A DNA stretch of 64,000 bases from Halalkalicoccus paucihalophilus (GTDB taxonomy: Archaea; Halobacteriota; Halobacteria; Halobacteriales; Halalkalicoccaceae). Where the stretch lies: the NCBI RefSeq assembly GCF_001593955.1, contig NZ_LTAZ01000012.1, positions 62,001-126,000 of the forward strand. The letters run 5' to 3'. The notes below the pieces were generated by a model, which made no database searches, had not been told where the DNA came from, and saw nothing but the letters and a program-made list of their open reading frames with translations. This document shows, piece by piece, positions 26,216 to 34,636 of the stretch (its first letter is position 1; every line of letters begins with the position of its first letter). The position numbers and the translations under genes are program-made.

Positions 26216-26986
26216 ATGGCCCAAAACACATCGAACGAACCGAACCGGATTCAGGCGGTCGTAAACGTCTTCGAGATTGTCGAGGAGGTGGGTGAACTCG
26301 ATGGGTGTGGGGTCCGGGAGCTTGCGGCCCATATGGACCTCCCGAAGAGCACGGTGCACGTGTATCTCAAGACGCTTGAGGAGATCGGCTACGTGGTGCA
26401 AAATGAGGGAAAGTATCAACTCGGGTTTCGGTTTCTGAATCTAGGTGGGCGGGTACGACACGAGAATAGTCTCTATCAGATGGGTCGAAATAACGTTGAC
26501 GAGCTCGCACAGATGACCAGCGAAGTCGCAACCATGGGCTGTGAGGAGCGTGGCTATCGCGTCATGCTGTACTGGACGGAGCCGACTGGGGCTATCTTCA
26601 ATAACGCACCGACCGGCGAGTATACCCGGATGCACTGGACGGCACTTGGCAAGGCGATACTGGCACAGAAGTCCGCGTCAGAGATCGAGGAGATCGTTAC
26701 CCGTCTTGGTCTCCCTCAGGCGACGGAACACACGATCGTTGACCACGATGCGCTGATGGACGAGGTCGAGTTGATCCGGTCTCAGGGATACGCCGTCGAG
26801 GATGAGGAACGCGTTCGGGGCGTTAAATCCGTCGCTGTTCCGATTGAGAATGACGAGACGCCTGATGCTGCTATCTCGGTAGCTGGCCCAAAACACGACT
26901 TCGATGCCACTCGTATCGAAGAGGAACTTCTTCCTGCACTCCGAAACACAGCAAACGTGATCGAACTCAAGACAAAACACTACTGA
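26216..26986 (+). CDS. IclR-family transcriptional regulator
   Basis: A 256-residue regulator. Residues about 12-75 form the winged helix (RELAAHMDLPKSTVHVYLKT for the recognition region), and about 90-250 the IclR effector domain with MHWTALGKAILA and VRGVKSVAVPI. IclR proteins of haloarchaea often control sugar catabolism. It sits 200 bp downstream of the uxuA-like gene on the same strand and is probably the local regulator of the sugar-acid cluster; a sugar acid or 2-keto-3-deoxy acid would be the likely effector. Confidence 0.92.
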   Translation: MAQNTSNEPNRIQAVVNVFEIVEEVGELDGCGVRELAAHMDLPKSTVHVYLKTLEEIGYVVQNEGKYQLGFRFLNLGGRVRHENSLYQMGRNNVDELAQMTSEVATMGCEERGYRVMLYWTEPTGAIFNNAPTGEYTRMHWTALGKAILAQKSASEIEEIVTRLGLPQATEHTIVDHDALMDEVELIRSQGYAVEDEERVRGVKSVAVPIENDETPDAAISVAGPKHDFDATRIEEELLPALRNTANVIELKTKHY

Positions 26987-28201
26987 AACAGGCTCTCTAT
27001 TCCGATCTACGGCAAATCAAAATACGATTTATTGCCATGGATAATGTCCATAACCATTGTTATAAAATTCCTCAATCAGATCCTGTACATGATTATTGGA
27101 CATTCTAGATAATCCGAATATCTCTTTTGACTGATTAAGGGTCGTTCTCTTCTGAACTCTGCCAACGAAAGGTTTTCAGTGCCAATATTACAATAGTATT
27201 ATTGTAATCCATTGTTATCAACCTCGCTGTAATCGCCCGTTAGCCCCGATTGATAGGTCTGTTTTGTCGCACACTGATCATTGACCAGGGATACAGGAGA
27301 AACGCAATCGTCAATTACAGAAAAGGCTCTTGAAGGTTAAAAGAGCATGTCCAACCATGTTGACTTTGATCTAGATGTGAGCCTCTGCTACATTTTCTCA
27401 GTCAAGATCTATAGATGATGTGTTCTCCTTGTAGAGATCTTATCTCATTTTGAGATACCCGGTCATTTGAGGTGGAAAATACCTAGACTCTGCTGAGACT
27501 CAGTTGTTGATCCCATGTTATTAGCTTCTCCTCAGTAGAGACTCGTGCTGTCTCTATCTCTCTTAGAATACTTCTCTTTGAGCACTGATAACCTTGATTT
27601 TGCTTAATAATTCTGAGAGAGTATTTGGGGATTCTTCGAACATGAATAGACTCTGACCTTGCACGAATTTGGCTTGAGTACCGAAATTTTAGATACGACT
27701 GGTGACATCCTTTGAGCTATACGTGACGCGCCAAACAGACGATGGCAGGATCTGCAAGGATTCAGTCGCGCATCTGGGTGAGCGTGAGGTTACCGGCGTA
27801 GTGAGCGAGAACGGTTCATCAAGTTGCTCAAAGCACTCGACATCCCGCTGAGTAAGCTAGTCGATCCAGCGAGTGATAACGCGTTTGGCGTTGCGCCGGT
27901 AATTCCCGGAGTCGTCGCCTTTGGCTCTGTCCTTGAGAAACTGTGTGAGTCCGTCTTGGAGCGTTGGAGGGCCTTCTGTAGTGGTTGAACCTGGGGGTTG
28001 GGGCCTGGCATGGAGGTAGATGAGGTGAGGGCGTGGAGAGTAGTAAGTCCACTGTTGACTTGTGGATTAATCAAAAGTAGATCGCCGAATCGCTGAATCG
28101 GCTGTATTCCGTAGATACGATGCTGCTATCTCGATAACGGTATTTTATAAACTGCACAATGATATATAGAAAATCGTCGAACTGGTTCTCTGGATCGTTA
28201 A
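26987..28201. other. AT-rich gene desert with short palindromes
   Basis: About 1.2 kb with lower GC than its neighbours and no credible gene. It contains the hairpin ATTACAATA-gtat-TATTGTAAT at 27187-27208 and several short self-complementary segments around 27380-27560. From 27805 to 27990 a plus-strand stretch is open (ERFIKLLKALDIPLSKLVDP and onward) but has no start and no recognised homologue; it may be a decayed gene. Confidence 0.5.
27187..27208. repeat. Inverted repeat with 9-bp arms in the AT-rich desert
   Basis: ATTACAATA, loop GTAT, TATTGTAAT is a perfect 9-bp dyad 200 bp after the IclR gene. It could end IclR transcription, bind a regulator or be chance in AT-rich DNA. Confidence 0.5.
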
Positions 28202-28681
28202 TTCAGCCGAGGCATCATTGTCGTCACGACCAAGGCGTGCGCTGCGGGAGCAGCCGGGATTCCGCAGGTCGTTTCCACCGGTGCGCTTGATATGGTCAAC
28301 TTCGGCCCTTGTGATTCGGTGCCCGAGGAATTCGAGGGGCGGCAATTCGACATTCACAATCCACAGGTTACCCTCATGCGGACGACGCCTGAGGAAAACG
28401 CCCAATTGGGGAACATTATCGCCGAGAAGCTCAATACTGCCACAGGACCGACGGCACTCACGGTACCTCTTGGTGGGGTTTCAATAATCGACATTGACGG
28501 CGAGGACTTTCACGACCCTGAGGCCGACACAGCGCTCTTTGAGGCTCTTCGAGATCACATTAACGGAGATGTAGAACTCATCGAAATGGAGACGGCCATT
28601 AACGACGAGACTTTCGCCATCACTATCGCTGAGAAACTCGACGAATATATGCGGAATACCGGTACTGGCCCTGTATCATAA
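28202..28681 (+). pseudogene. UPF0261 (Tm-1-like) protein, 5' truncated
   Basis: The frame encodes about 159 residues matching the C-terminal part of the UPF0261/Tm-1-like family: AAGIPQVVSTGALDMVNFGP, HNPQVTLMRTTPEEN, TALTVPLGGVSIIDIDG and DPEADTALFEALRDHI. A stop at 28199 lies just before the similarity begins, and the N-terminal 240 or so residues are absent. The ATG at 28292 would give a 129-residue product lacking half of even this domain. Such proteins are often near sugar or aromatic-acid genes; here it is a remnant. Confidence 0.85.
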
Positions 28682-29181
28682 TGCATTCTCTCTATTCAAT
28701 AGTCAATTTCTATCGGTTTGTTAAAACCATCAAGCGATGACAGCATTCAGTGGCCGTGCTGAATACAAGGAGTAATTCATCTGTCAATTATGAATAATAG
28801 AGAAAGAGATTGAAAATTGACATATGTCCTCAAAGAAAGCAATCGGTATCGTGCTACTAGTGATAGGACCATTCTCGCGAGTCGATCGCTTGGCCAGATC
28901 CTCAACTCAGGTTTTTCGCTGTGGATGAGCACTAGTTTCGTCGGCGGGTTGCCGCGATACTCGTAAGTGCTGGGATTCTCTTGCAGTGGAGAGGATTCAA
29001 CACCAAGTCAGAAAAGACGACCGACCGTTCGGCGATCATGCTTGCTGTGACTGTCGTATAGTTGGTTTCTTGTCCAATAGACTTAATTCTCCGTATCCAG
29101 CACGCCATTCTTGTCAATTACTATGGTATTTATGGAGCCAATAGAACTGCTTTTACGCTATCAACTGAAAGCGACTATAGT
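28682..29181. other. Intergenic region before tRNA-Thr
   Basis: No intact gene. Around 28938-29060 the plus strand reads RRRVAAILVSAGILLQWRGF followed by NTKSEKTTDRSAIMLAVTVV before a stop, resembling the end of a small membrane protein that has lost its start. The remainder shows nothing recognisable. Confidence 0.35.
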
Positions 29182-29254
29182 GCCGGAGTAGCTCAGCCTG
29201 GCAGAGCAACTCCTTTGTAAGGAGTCAGTCACGAGTTCAAATCTCTTCTCCGGC
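29182..29254 (+). tRNA. tRNA-Thr (anticodon UGU), imperfect T-stem
   Basis: Acceptor GCCGGAG pairs perfectly with CTCCGGC. The D-stem GCTC/GAGC encloses a loop with GG. The anticodon stem ACTCC/GGAGT carries the loop TTTGTAA, giving anticodon TGT (threonine ACA codons). The T-arm ACGAG-TTCAAAT-CTCTT has one C-T mismatch, unusual since the T-stem is normally fully paired. CCA is not encoded. It lies alone in a zone of truncated genes, so it may be a functional extra tRNA or the scar of an integration event. Confidence 0.85.
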
Positions 29255-29371
29255 TTCACAAAACGAGCCTTGTTCCGTTGTCTTATAGTTTGTACGTTTA
29301 GTGAGTGCCTGAGTAGGGCTGTAAACCGAATATCGACCATGGCCGCTGTGTCCATCGATGATCTAACATTT

Positions 29372-29734
29372 TTAGTTGATGTACCCGCCGATTGCACCAC
29401 CGACCGAACTCGGAATCGCGGTGAGGAATGCGATCACAATCCCGATAGTCACTACACTCCCGCCGAACAGTGCCCCCAGTTCTGATGAGCCGAGTGCGAA
29501 GCCAAGGAGGGAGATAGCGACACCGGCGATAGTTGCAATAATAATCCCACCGAGAGCGCCGGAGAGAAGCGAGTGCCAGGCACCGTCTCTGGCATCATGA
29601 TTGGTGAGGTAGGCCGAGACGAGGCCAGCGAGAAACCCAGCGATGGCGGTCCCGACCCCTAGGAACGCAAACGCGATGATTCCGAACACTACTTGCAAAA
29701 CGAACCCAATACCGACGGAGCGCCAATCAGTCAT
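29372..29734 (-). CDS. DUF5518-like small membrane protein
   Basis: A 120-residue hydrophobic protein with four predicted spans (GIGFVLQVVFGIIAFAFLG; AIAGFLAGLVSAYL; GGIIIATIAGVAISLLG; VTIGIVIAFLTAIPSSVGG). The glycine-rich pattern and DARDGAWHSLLSG between spans 2 and 3 are typical of haloarchaeal DUF5518 proteins, whose function is unknown. Start ATG 29734 (MTDWRSVGIG) is preferred; an in-frame ATG at 29785 adds 17 residues. Confidence 0.75.
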   Translation of the reverse strand: MTDWRSVGIGFVLQVVFGIIAFAFLGVGTAIAGFLAGLVSAYLTNHDARDGAWHSLLSGALGGIIIATIAGVAISLLGFALGSSELGALFGGSVVTIGIVIAFLTAIPSSVGGAIGGYIN

Positions 29735-30040
29735 GAACACTTGATATGCACGCTCGGGCACTGAAACCAGTACGGCTTGCGACATTCGCGCCCGTAACTG
29801 TCGAGAGCATTCCTTGCCCGAGAGTTCTTACGAAACCATCGGCTTTCTCACGCTCCTAGATTGATGATCTACAGGAAACTGACGACCTGGGAAACACCTT
29901 CTTCAATCTAACACAGTACCTCTACGTTGTTCAGAAACCGAATGAGTGATCCAATAGTTGGCGAGCAGTTATCGTGCTATTAGGTGAGGACTCTAATGCC
30001 GTGGGGGATCGAGTTCGACCGCTCGTTGCCGGCGAAGACC

Positions 30041-30382
30041 CTACAGGCCATCAAGCGAGACTTTGAAATCATCGGCTGAGATCCCCAGTAACGGTTCCTG
30101 GACGTCCCCGTACGTGACGAGGTTGAACGAGACATCGAGCCGGCCGGTCTCTTCAATCACCGAGTCGACGAATTCGTCGACGACCTGCTTGTCCAGGGTA
30201 TCGACCACGGTGGTGTCCTCCTCGCCGCAGTGCGAACGGATGTCGTCGGCGACCGCGTTGAGCGTCGCTCCGATGCGCCCGGCAAGGAAGACACTGGCCC
30301 CTTCATGAGCAAAGATGCGGGCAACGGCACCGCCGATCGACCCGCCTGCGCCGTAGATCACGGCGACTTTGCCATCTAGCAT
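30041..30382 (-). pseudogene. SDR-family oxidoreductase, 3' truncated
   Basis: The ATG at 30382 opens a short-chain dehydrogenase: MLDGKVAVIYGAGGSIGGAV with an SDR nucleotide motif, VADDIRSHCGE and LDVSFNLVTYGDVQE. After 113 residues it stops at DDFKVSLDGL, before the catalytic YxxxK region; a normal protein has about 250 residues. The sequence beyond 30041 does not continue the family in another frame, so the 3' half has been lost. Confidence 0.8.
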
Positions 30383-30476
30383 CCTGTCGATCCTCTCCCC
30401 GGGGTTTCTGTGTACTCCGATAGAGTCTCGATCATTCGTGGGATGGTCAAGCATATATTGACCACTTCGGTTATCC

Positions 30477-30980
30477 TTACACTCCTTCGACCAACTCTGC
30501 AAGGTTCCCGAGCGAGTCATTCCATCCTTCATTGGCGTCCTGGGGCGGGATGTTCTCGGGGATTCCTGCTTGCCGAGCGATGACTTCAGTCCCGTCGGGA
30601 ACCTCTTCGAAAGTGACCGTGGTGGTCATCTCGCCGGCCATTCCGGGATCGTCGGTCTCGAATTCCTCGGTGTAGACGATCCGTTCGCCAGGAGATAATT
30701 CCTGGTATGTTCCGTGGAATGTGCTGGCGTACGATTCTAATTCTTCGATTTCGGCGTTGAACGACATGCGGAAGGTTCCACCCTCCGAGGCGTCAAATTC
30801 GTGGACCTCTGCGGAGAAGCCCTCCGGCGGGAGCCATGCGGCGAGTTCGTCGGGGTCGACAAAGGCTTTGTAGACTCTATTTGGGTGGGCTTCGATCACG
30901 CGAGTAACGGTAATGCTTCGGTCTTCGTTTGTGGTGGTTTCGTCCATCGATTTGCTCTCCTTATCAGTGGTGTCGGTCAT
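30477..30980 (-). CDS. SRPBCC (AHSA1-type) protein
   Basis: A 167-residue START/SRPBCC fold protein of the activator-of-Hsp90-ATPase 1-like group. VIEAHPNRVYKAFVDPDELA then AWLPPEGFSAEV, GTYQELSPGERIVYTEEFE and NEGWNDSLGNLAELVE are characteristic. The start MTDTTDKESKS at 30980 overlaps the stop of the ArsR-type gene by 4 nt. Pairs of ArsR and AHSA1 genes are common and usually autoregulated; the ligand is unknown. Confidence 0.9.
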   Translation of the reverse strand: MTDTTDKESKSMDETTTNEDRSITVTRVIEAHPNRVYKAFVDPDELAAWLPPEGFSAEVHEFDASEGGTFRMSFNAEIEELESYASTFHGTYQELSPGERIVYTEEFETDDPGMAGEMTTTVTFEEVPDGTEVIARQAGIPENIPPQDANEGWNDSLGNLAELVEGV

Positions 30981-31342
30981 TGGTCTTCTTGCTCCAGATG
31001 GTCGGCCAACGCGTCGAAGCGATCCTCCCAGAAGACACGATAACGGGTCAACCAACCGAAGGCTGCCGAAAGCGGCGCGGCGTCGAGATGGCAGCGGCGA
31101 ACGCGGCCGTCCTTCTCGATGTCGACCAGGCCGGCGTCTTCCAGTACGTGGAGGTGTTTCGATACAGCGGCGAGAGAGACGTCGTGCGGTTCGGCCAGTT
31201 CGCTGACGGTTTCCGGTCCGTCGGCCACCTGTTCAAGGATATCCCGGCGGATCGGATGTGCCAGTGCCTGGAAGACCACGTCGAGATCGAGCTCGTCCGA
31301 CTGTTGTTCAACCATCCGGTTGAATGAACGCTGGGTGAACAC
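30977..31342 (-). CDS. ArsR-family winged-helix repressor
   Basis: A 121-residue regulator. FQALAHPIRRDILEQVADG, TVSELAEPHDVSLAAVSKHL and HVLEDAGLVDIEKDGRVRRC form the HTH and wing, and the C-terminus WLTRYRVFWEDRFDAL matches ArsR proteins paired with AHSA1. No metal-binding cysteine pair is present. ATG 31315 (MVEQQSDELD) is an alternative start. Coupled to the downstream SRPBCC gene. Confidence 0.9.
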   Translation of the reverse strand: MFTQRSFNRMVEQQSDELDLDVVFQALAHPIRRDILEQVADGPETVSELAEPHDVSLAAVSKHLHVLEDAGLVDIEKDGRVRRCHLDAAPLSAAFGWLTRYRVFWEDRFDALADHLEQEDQ

Positions 31343-31433
31343 TTAACTCTTTAGTTAAATGACGCTTCTGGGATATCTACCGGTTGCTCGCAGCATTGAC
31401 AACGTCTTCGCGATGATCCGCTGCTCGTACTTC

Positions 31434-31826
31434 TTATGGCTCAGCTGTTGAGCTATTGTTAGAACGAGAATAGCAGAAATTCGTGACGGAGAGTCCGGCG
31501 ATGAGGTAGACCACTGGCCCGACCAATCTCCAGAATGGATCGTCAACCCGAAAAAGATGCGTCAAGATTGCCCCGAACATTGTAGCGGTAATTAATATTC
31601 CGCCGAGAACAGCGAGAATTGGCGCGAACACGAGACCAACGAGCAATCCGAGACCCCCAATAGCTTCGATGCCACCGGTAACGAATCGGAACCACTCTGG
31701 ATAGCCGTACCGCTCGAAATCCTTCTTCGCGAAGTCAATACCGATTACCTTCACGCTGCCTGCACCCACCATGATGAGTCCGAGTAATCCTTGTACGACG
31801 GACATGGCCGTTTCAATTGTGCGCAT
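31434..31826 (-). CDS. DoxX-family membrane protein
   Basis: A 130-residue four-span membrane protein of the DoxX/DoxD-like family. LLGLIMVGAGSVKVIGIDFA, YPEWFRFVTGGIEAIGGLGL and LTHLFRVDD-type loops are typical. Roles proposed for the family include quinone or thiol metabolism at the membrane; none is proven here. Divergent from the HTH_10 regulator at 31942, with an operator-like palindrome between them. Confidence 0.85.
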   Translation of the reverse strand: MRTIETAMSVVQGLLGLIMVGAGSVKVIGIDFAKKDFERYGYPEWFRFVTGGIEAIGGLGLLVGLVFAPILAVLGGILITATMFGAILTHLFRVDDPFWRLVGPVVYLIAGLSVTNFCYSRSNNSSTAEP

Positions 31827-31862
31827 AGATGTTCATTACTTAGTACGCGGGGCGAGACCACG

Positions 31863-31885
31863 GATTCACGCGTGAATCGATTCAC
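31863..31885. promoter_or_regulatory. Composite palindromic operator between doxX-like and HTH_10 genes
   Basis: GATTCACGCGTGAATC (31863-31878) is a perfect 16-bp palindrome. A third half-site GATTCAC follows directly (31879-31885), so GTGAATC and GATTCAC also form the palindrome TGAATCGATTCA. The array lies 37-59 bp upstream of the DoxX start and 57-79 bp upstream of the HTH_10 start. It probably binds a dimeric regulator, possibly the adjacent HTH_10 protein. Confidence 0.6.
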
Positions 31886-31941
31886 CGTTTTAAGTCATCC
31901 GCGAGTCTGTTAAGCCACTCGTCGACTAACTCAGCAGTGTT

Positions 31942-32568
31942 ATGTCTCGGATACGTCTAAAGGTCAAGATTGGGGCAGACGACGACAATTGGCTGGCTGG
32001 TGTCTCAACCGCTTTCCCAAATATCAAGTTCACAATTCTGGTGAGCCAGCCCACAGACGATGGCGTGCTCGAGATCGTCGAAGTAATGACACCTGACGGA
32101 GATGCCGTCATTCGCCAGTTCGACGACGCACCGGAGGTGCGCTCATACGAAGTACTCTATTCCGACAAGGGGATGGTACTGATCCAGGTGGTGTTTCCGA
32201 TGCCGTCAACGTATGAGACGAGGCGTGCAACGGGGAACCTTCCGCGATTTCCCCTCATTATCCGAGACGGCTGGTTAACAGGTGAACTCATCGGCTCACA
32301 GGAGCAGTTGTCGGAGTTTACAACCGAGTTAGCAGCGACTGACGTCCCGTATGAGATCGTGTCGGTTACTCAGTCATACGATGCGAGCGGACTCCTGACC
32401 GAGCGCCAACGGGAGTTGATTACTGAAGCGGTCGAACGCGGCTATTACGATAGTCCCCGCAGTTGTACGCTCGTCGAACTTGCAGACAAATTCGGGATCA
32501 ACCAATCGGCGGCTAGTGGCGTTCTACACCGAGGTGAAGGCCGAATTATCAAGGAATTTATCTCATAG
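31942..32568 (+). CDS. Bat-type HTH_10 transcriptional regulator
   Basis: A 208-residue regulator of the haloarchaeal bacterio-opsin-activator family. Residues 1-150 form the less conserved input domain. The C-terminal HTH_10 is clear: LTERQRELITEAVERGYYDS, then PRSCTLVELADKFGINQSAA and SGVLHRGEGRI. Divergent from the DoxX gene, so it probably controls that gene and itself through the palindromes between them. Confidence 0.9.
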   Translation: MSRIRLKVKIGADDDNWLAGVSTAFPNIKFTILVSQPTDDGVLEIVEVMTPDGDAVIRQFDDAPEVRSYEVLYSDKGMVLIQVVFPMPSTYETRRATGNLPRFPLIIRDGWLTGELIGSQEQLSEFTTELAATDVPYEIVSVTQSYDASGLLTERQRELITEAVERGYYDSPRSCTLVELADKFGINQSAASGVLHRGEGRIIKEFIS

Positions 32569-32738
32569 AGAACGACATCGGTAGACAAATCGAGGGCAAC
32601 GGGGGTGAAGTCAATCTATAACTATATTGTTGGGAGACGGTGAGCGCGCTGCCGGGATCATAGACGCTAATGATACAGGACTTAGGGCGATGTCGCTCGC
32701 TCGTTCAAAAGAGTTTACATTCTATCAGAATAATATGT

Positions 32739-32875
32739 AACTTCTAAAACATATAGCCGACCGCGAACTCACGACCAATCAAGAGCGCGCCCGCTTCATC
32801 GCTCAGGACGTTTCTGACTACGCCGAGAAAGCACCTGCTGGGCTCATGCTCGATAGTCAAACGATCATAAAGGTC
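32739..32875 (+). pseudogene. Internal fragment of an unknown gene family (KAPAGL family)
   Basis: About 45 codons encode LLKHIADRELTTNQERARFI then AQDVSDYAEKAPAGLMLDS. The last part matches the protein at 55878-56150 (DYTEKAPAGLVLDNQ). A stop precedes the frame, and the match ends where the SprT remnant from the other strand begins, at about 32875. The two fragments were joined end to end by a rearrangement. Confidence 0.65.
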
Positions 32876-33279
32876 TCAACTGCACTCACATGCTTCGTAA
32901 ATGACCCAGTAGTTCGGCTCAGCGTACCGCTCACAATGCCGATCCGTCTCCAAGGGTTCAACCCATTGGCGAAACGTGACCCATGGACTACCTCACCGTA
33001 CTCGTGATACTGCCAAGTGTGGATCAACTCGTGGCGAATGACTCCGGAAAACTGCTCCCATCCATACGATTCATAGGCATCCCACGAGAGGCGAATCGTA
33101 ATCTGCTCACACTGACGGTCATAGACCGCGACGCCGACCGAGCGCTGTATCCGCGTTGAGGTTTCCCAGTCGACCATCTCAACAGGCAGTTCTGGAAAGT
33201 GTTCGGCCGCAATCTTACTAGTATGTGCCGCTGCGCGATCGCACAGCGCCGCTTTCGTAGTCGGACGCTTCCTCACCAC
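32876..33279 (-). pseudogene. SprT-like zinc metalloprotease domain, frameshifted
   Basis: The first 110 residues carry a SprT-like domain with the metal motif HELIHTWQYHEYG. At about 32955 one base is missing: the conserved continuation reads only in another frame (TDRHCERYAEPNYWV, ending CECS). Both frames end before a proper zinc ribbon. SprT-like proteins cut DNA-protein crosslinks or act as chaperones. The in-frame product would carry a scrambled tail, so the gene is probably inactive. Confidence 0.75.
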
Positions 33280-33976
33280 TCACTTCGTTCTCAGTACTTT
33301 GAGCGGGCGCTAAGCATGTCTCAGCCGCCGAGGCAGCCTAGTCGTCGTCAGTCAATCGTGCTGCTTCATTAATCAACTACCATCATTTAAACCTCAATTC
33401 GTGAGATTCGTATGCTCTCCCAACACTGTCTCTGTGTACTCTTTTTGTCTCTCATCACATTTTTAGGGCGAAAGCTCGCGAAGTCTACTCTCACTCTTGT
33501 GGTACAAGATTAGTTCGCTGTTGTCCTACATCTACTGTTTTGAAAAGCACACGAAATCTACTCTCTCACTACTCTCCGTCCCGCTTCGTTGACCATAGGC
33601 TGCAAGCACCTTGTGCAACATCATGGTCCATCGAGGACAGTCCGTTGAACAAGGTAAAAGATGGATGAATTCTCACTACACGTTCTCAATCGAGATCGTA
33701 CCGCCACGCGGACCGCATGCATACTTCTCGGGATGTTCCACAACCTTCAACCGGCGATAGCGTGGACCATGACTTTCGCAGGCTCGGTTTTACCGTCATT
33801 CCCGACGACACCGGTGAAATATAACGACTATCTGTATAGCTCGATCACATCAGTAAATCTCGACTTGAGGCCATTCTTGGTACGCTTCTTTGAGGATACT
33901 CGCTTCGACTGCATTAATTGTTATCTGGCTATCGGTGTCATGAAGACTTTGTTCGAACGGGTGCGAAGAGTCGCTC
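33280..33976. other. Intergenic region with IS-end-like motif
   Basis: No credible gene. CCTTGTGCAACATC near 33609 matches inverted-repeat motifs at 49554, 49592 and 54911. Imperfect copies of CGAARTCTACTCTCACT occur near 33478 and 33551. A plus-strand open frame at 33661-34068 overlaps fetA out of frame and has no features of a protein. Confidence 0.4.
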
Positions 33977-34636
33977 ATGCCACCGACACTCGAAACGCGA
34001 AACCTCACGCGAGTCGTCGAGGACGACCGACTCGTCGATGGAATCTCAGTTGCGATTCGCGAACGTGAGGTGATCGTTATCGTCGGCCCGTCCGGTGCAG
34101 GCAAATCGTCGTTTCTTCGCCTGCTCAATCGACTCGACGAGCCGACTGCAGGTACCGTCCTGCTCGATGGCGTAGACTACCACGAAATCCCACCGCGCGA
34201 GCTTCGTGTTCGTGTTGGGCTCGTTCCACAGAGCCCTGCGCTCGTTCCCGGAACGGTTTTTGAGAACGCAACTCGCGGACTCACGCTTCGAAACGAGCCG
34301 ATCGATGCTGAGCGTACCACCCAGATGTTGACACAGCTGGGACTCGACGGATACGAAGATCGTACCGTTGAGGAGCTATCCGGAGGTGAAACACAGCGTG
34401 TCGCTATCGCTCGCACCCTGCTTAATGGTCCCGAGGTACTGTTGCTCGACGAACCGACTGCAAGCCTCGATTCAGCCTCAGAAGCACGCGTCGAGGACCT
34501 GCTATCTGAACTGGGCCTTACAACCGTCCTCGTTACTCATGATGAGGAGCAAGCCCGGCGGATCGGCGATCGAGTAATGGAACTACGTAACGGGCAGCTA
34601 GTTCGTCTTGGGTCGCCTACGGAGGTCCTTTCGTGA
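33977..34636 (+). CDS. fetA: ABC transporter ATPase, FetA-like (iron export)
   Basis: A 219-residue ABC ATPase with Walker A GPSGAGKSSF, Q-loop VPQSPALVPGT, signature LSGGETQRVAIA, Walker B VLLLDEPTAS and H-loop LVTHDEEQA. The downstream, overlapping gene is a UPF0014 permease, so the pair corresponds to E. coli FetAB (YbbLM), which exports iron and protects against oxidative stress. The TAG/TGA region shows a 4-nt overlap with a GTG start for the permease. Confidence 0.9.
   Translation: MPPTLETRNLTRVVEDDRLVDGISVAIREREVIVIVGPSGAGKSSFLRLLNRLDEPTAGTVLLDGVDYHEIPPRELRVRVGLVPQSPALVPGTVFENATRGLTLRNEPIDAERTTQMLTQLGLDGYEDRTVEELSGGETQRVAIARTLLNGPEVLLLDEPTASLDSASEARVEDLLSELGLTTVLVTHDEEQARRIGDRVMELRNGQLVRLGSPTEVLS

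Noticed and set aside
27790..28074. 94-codon minus-strand open frame in the AT-rich desert
   Set aside because: Low-complexity Ser/Thr/Pro-rich sequence that looks like a shadow of a decayed plus-strand frame; no support for either.
33661..34068. 135-codon open frame before and into fetA
   Set aside because: Irregular composition, overlaps fetA out of frame and has no conserved motif.
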